A stretch of 16,540 bases of DNA. It comes from Candidatus Brocadiia bacterium (GTDB lineage Bacteria; Planctomycetota; MHYJ01; WSZJ01). The position numbers were made by a program, and so were the translations under genes. Where the stretch lies: the NCBI GenBank assembly GCA_013360825.1, contig JABWAY010000051.1, positions 1 to 16,540 on the forward strand. Reading direction: 5' to 3'. The notes under the pieces are model-generated. The model was not told the DNA's origin, searched no databases, and saw only the letters and a program-made list of their open reading frames with translations. Below are positions 14,876 through 16,540 of this stretch, in pieces (positions within the stretch are counted from its first letter, which is position 1; the number at the start of each line of letters is the position of its first letter).

Positions 14876-15027
14876 TCAGGGAGTTCCGGCGGCAGGCGGC
14901 GAAGGAGCGCCGCCTCCCGCGGAGAGCGGGGAGGGTAGCGGATCGAACGCGCACTGGCGAGAAACAGGAGCGAATCCGCCGGGGGGCGCTCCGCCGGGCG
15001 ACAGGCCCGCGCCGCGCGCGGGTCGGC
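14876..15027. other. Short intergenic region upstream of ktrB
   Basis: These 152 bases lie between the stop of the unknown membrane protein (15028) and the ktrB start, both on the minus strand. A GC-rich imperfect hairpin, CCTCCCGC (14913-14920) against GCGGGGAGG (14926-14934), is present with one bulge. It may end the upstream transcript or sit in the ktrB leader. No gene and no clear promoter were found. Confidence 0.4.
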
Positions 15028-16350
15028 CTACCGGGGGATCCGGATGACCAGATCCCGCTTCTCCAGGTCGCCCGTGTTCGTCGCCTCCCAGCCGCCGGAC
15101 CCCGTGTCCGGCCCCTCGTCGAGAGGGGACCAGAGGACGACGGCACCGTCCTGCAGCGCGCGGGCCACCGGTCTCCGCGTGAACGGATCCTGGGGCCACG
15201 TCCCCTCAGAACGCCCCAGGCGCTCGTGGGCGGCCGCCCGGAGCAGCGCGAAACGCGTGCGCAGGAGCCGGTCGGACCGCGCGGAGGCGCCGAGCGCCGG
15301 GACGAGCATGGCCGCAAAGACGTTCCAGGAACTCTCGATCTCGGACGTCCGGGCTTCGATCAGGGCCCGCGCTTCCGGCCACGCGAGACCTTCCGCCTCG
15401 CGCGCCGTCCGGGCGAGCGCCGCCATCTTCCGGTCGACGTCCGGCGCCATGAGCTTCGCGCTCAGCCTCATCCCCGCGGCCCCGGAGAGCCCCGTCCCCT
15501 CCGCGGCCTCGGGATGCTGCGCGAGGTAGCGCATCGTCTCGTTGGTGACGCAGTGTTCGCGTTCGATCTGGTCGGCCCAGGAGGGAATCCCGCGCTCGGC
15601 CTGTTCCAGGAGCCCGGCGAGGGCGGCGATCTGCTCAGGGGACGCCGCCGGGTCGGTCAGCCAGGCATGCAGGATCTCGAGAAGCGGCTGGGACGCGGCG
15701 TTCCCGACAAGGGCCCCGATCATGGTCGGAATCCCGGCGGTATCGGTGGCCAGCTGCAGTCCCAGCGTGAGGTCTTCGAGGGCCCCGGCCGGATCTCCTG
15801 CGGCGCGCTTTTCGGCCGCCGAAAACGACAGCAGCTGCGCGGCGAACCGGACCTCGCTCAACCCCTGCACCTCGGCGAACGCACCCCTCTCATGGGCGTA
15901 AGGGTAGGCCGCCGACGCGCGCCCCGCGCCTTTCCGGAGGAGATCGAGCCATGAGGCGGAATCGTGCAGGCAGGCGCGGGCCGTCAGGAGATCCTCCGGC
16001 TCCGCCGCGGTCCCGAGCGCGGCGATCACCGCGTCGCGCTGCTCCGGGGTGACGACCCGTTTCTGGTCTTCCAGGGCGGCCCGGTAGTCGTCCCAGGCAT
16101 TCCCCGGTCCGGTCACCGGAACCAGGCGCGGCGGGGGAGGCTGGGCCCTCATGCCGCTGCTGAGAACCGCATGGCGCTCTTCGAACTTCCTCCAGTTCCC
16201 GGCGGACACCACGAAGACGCTGACGGTGGCCAGGATCAGGAGGCCGACAGCGGTGAGCAGGCCGATCACGACGCAGCCGAATCTCCGCCTGCGCGGGGCC
16301 GGCCGCGGCTCGCCGGGAGGGGGGTCGGGAGGGTTCGGGGATTCCGCCAT
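15028..16350 (-). CDS. Uncharacterised single-pass membrane-anchored protein
   Basis: I do not recognise a functional family for this 440-residue protein. A proline-rich, basic N-terminus (1-24, ending RRRRF) precedes one membrane helix (about 25-49, CVVIGLLTAVGLLILATVSVFVVSAG), giving an N-in, C-out topology. The remainder is mostly alanine-rich helix (about 55-370). The C-terminal tail (385-440) begins WPQDPFTRRPV, continues DGAVVLWSPLDEGPD and ends DLVIRIPR. Such DPF(x)RP(x) / 'DG..L.S.G.D..D' tails are frequent in anchored proteins of Planctomycetota and relatives, where they look like pseudopilin-type C-terminal strands; this is recollection, not a search. No catalytic motif is seen. ATG at 16350 has a weak ribosome-binding site. 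It diverges from the gene at the right edge. Confidence 0.8.
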   Translation of the reverse strand: MAESPNPPDPPPGEPRPAPRRRRFGCVVIGLLTAVGLLILATVSVFVVSAGNWRKFEERHAVLSSGMRAQPPPPRLVPVTGPGNAWDDYRAALEDQKRVVTPEQRDAVIAALGTAAEPEDLLTARACLHDSASWLDLLRKGAGRASAAYPYAHERGAFAEVQGLSEVRFAAQLLSFSAAEKRAAGDPAGALEDLTLGLQLATDTAGIPTMIGALVGNAASQPLLEILHAWLTDPAASPEQIAALAGLLEQAERGIPSWADQIEREHCVTNETMRYLAQHPEAAEGTGLSGAAGMRLSAKLMAPDVDRKMAALARTAREAEGLAWPEARALIEARTSEIESSWNVFAAMLVPALGASARSDRLLRTRFALLRAAAHERLGRSEGTWPQDPFTRRPVARALQDGAVVLWSPLDEGPDTGSGGWEATNTGDLEKRDLVIRIPR

Positions 16351-16406
16351 GGCGGGTCATCGTATCCGCGCCGGCCTCCGCGGGCAGGGGGAAACCGCGG
16401 CGCCCG

Positions 16407-16413
16407 GTATACT
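16407..16413. promoter_or_regulatory. TATACT -10-like element in a divergent region, on a palindromic GTATAC
   Basis: TATACT (16408-16413) matches the -10 consensus at five of six positions on the plus strand. Because GTATAC (16407-16412) is its own complement, the minus strand reads TATACC at nearly the same place. It lies 30 bases before the GTG at 16444 and 57 bases before the minus-strand ATG at 16350. No convincing -35 hexamer is seen for either direction. Confidence 0.35.
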
Positions 16414-16443
16414 CCTCCGGTTCCAGAACACGGGAGCGTGCGC

Positions 16444-16540
16444 GTGGCGGAGGACCGGACGGGTGGGGAAGCGCAGGGTCCGGCGACCGCGGTCCGGTAT
16501 CCCGTCGCGGCGCTGGGGCTCGCGGCGCTCGCCGGGGCGG
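16444..16540 (+). CDS. Start of an unidentified membrane protein (partial, cut by right edge)
   Basis: Only about 32 codons are visible. They encode a short polar N-terminus (VAEDRTGGEAQGPATAV) followed by the beginning of a hydrophobic helix (YPVAALGLAALAGA), so this is probably a membrane protein. GTG at 16444 is preferred over the in-frame GTG at 16438 because GGGAG (16432-16436) is then seven bases upstream. A -10-like TATACT lies upstream. The family cannot be named from this much sequence. Confidence 0.5.
   Translation, partial: MAEDRTGGEAQGPATAVRYPVAALGLAALAGA

Noticed and set aside
1..16540. tRNA, rRNA, CRISPR, insertion sequence, prophage or defence-system genes
   Set aside because: No repeat-spacer pattern, transposase, integrase, RNA-gene-like structure or known defence protein was seen on either strand.

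Overview
The window is about 16.5 kb of very GC-rich bacterial DNA. It carries eleven complete protein-coding genes and one partial gene at each edge. I see no tRNA, rRNA, CRISPR array, insertion sequence or phage gene. Large open frames antisense to the real genes are a by-product of the base composition. The lipoprotein signal, the secreted Sec-signal protein with a squalene-cyclase-like region, and a small anchored protein ending in a 'DPF..RPV / DGAVVLWSP..' tail suggest a diderm, high-GC, Planctomycetota- or Myxococcota-like bacterium. That placement is an inference, and no marker gene in the window settles it.

Region 1 (1-3233, minus strand) is a four-gene CUT1-type ABC sugar/solute importer. 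It is read as lipoprotein binding protein, MalF-like permease, MalG-like permease, then MalK-like ATPase, which runs off the left edge. All junctions overlap, so it is one operon. Region 2 (3234-3550) is a divergent intergenic region with a good sigma70-like promoter towards the right and a weaker candidate towards the left. Region 3 (3551-6815, plus strand) is a tightly overlapping three-gene operon: a GT81-like glucosyl-3-phosphoglycerate synthase (GpgS), a second GT-A glycosyltransferase, and a HAD-IIB phosphatase of the mannosyl-3-phosphoglycerate phosphatase family. This is the gene content expected for making glucosylglycerate, or more likely mannosylglucosylglycerate (the GpgS-MggA-MggB route described in Petrotoga mobilis).

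Region 4 (6882-9308, plus) is a large exported protein with an N-terminal domain, a thioredoxin-like domain without a CXXC, a helical-repeat stretch and a terpenoid-cyclase-like toroid. Region 5 has mgtE (minus) divergent from a Cache-GGDEF diguanylate cyclase (plus). Region 6 is a ktrB-ktrA potassium-uptake operon (minus), convergent with the cyclase gene; its KtrB carries an unusual membrane extension of about 140 residues. Region 7 is an unknown single-pass membrane protein (minus), divergent from the start of another membrane protein cut by the right edge.

Taken together, the genes read as an osmoadaptation and ion-homeostasis neighbourhood. It has synthesis of an anionic compatible solute, a divergently transcribed importer whose binding protein resembles trehalose/glucosylglycerol binders, potassium uptake to supply the counter-ion, and a magnesium transporter. 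The physiological link is inference from gene content and layout.
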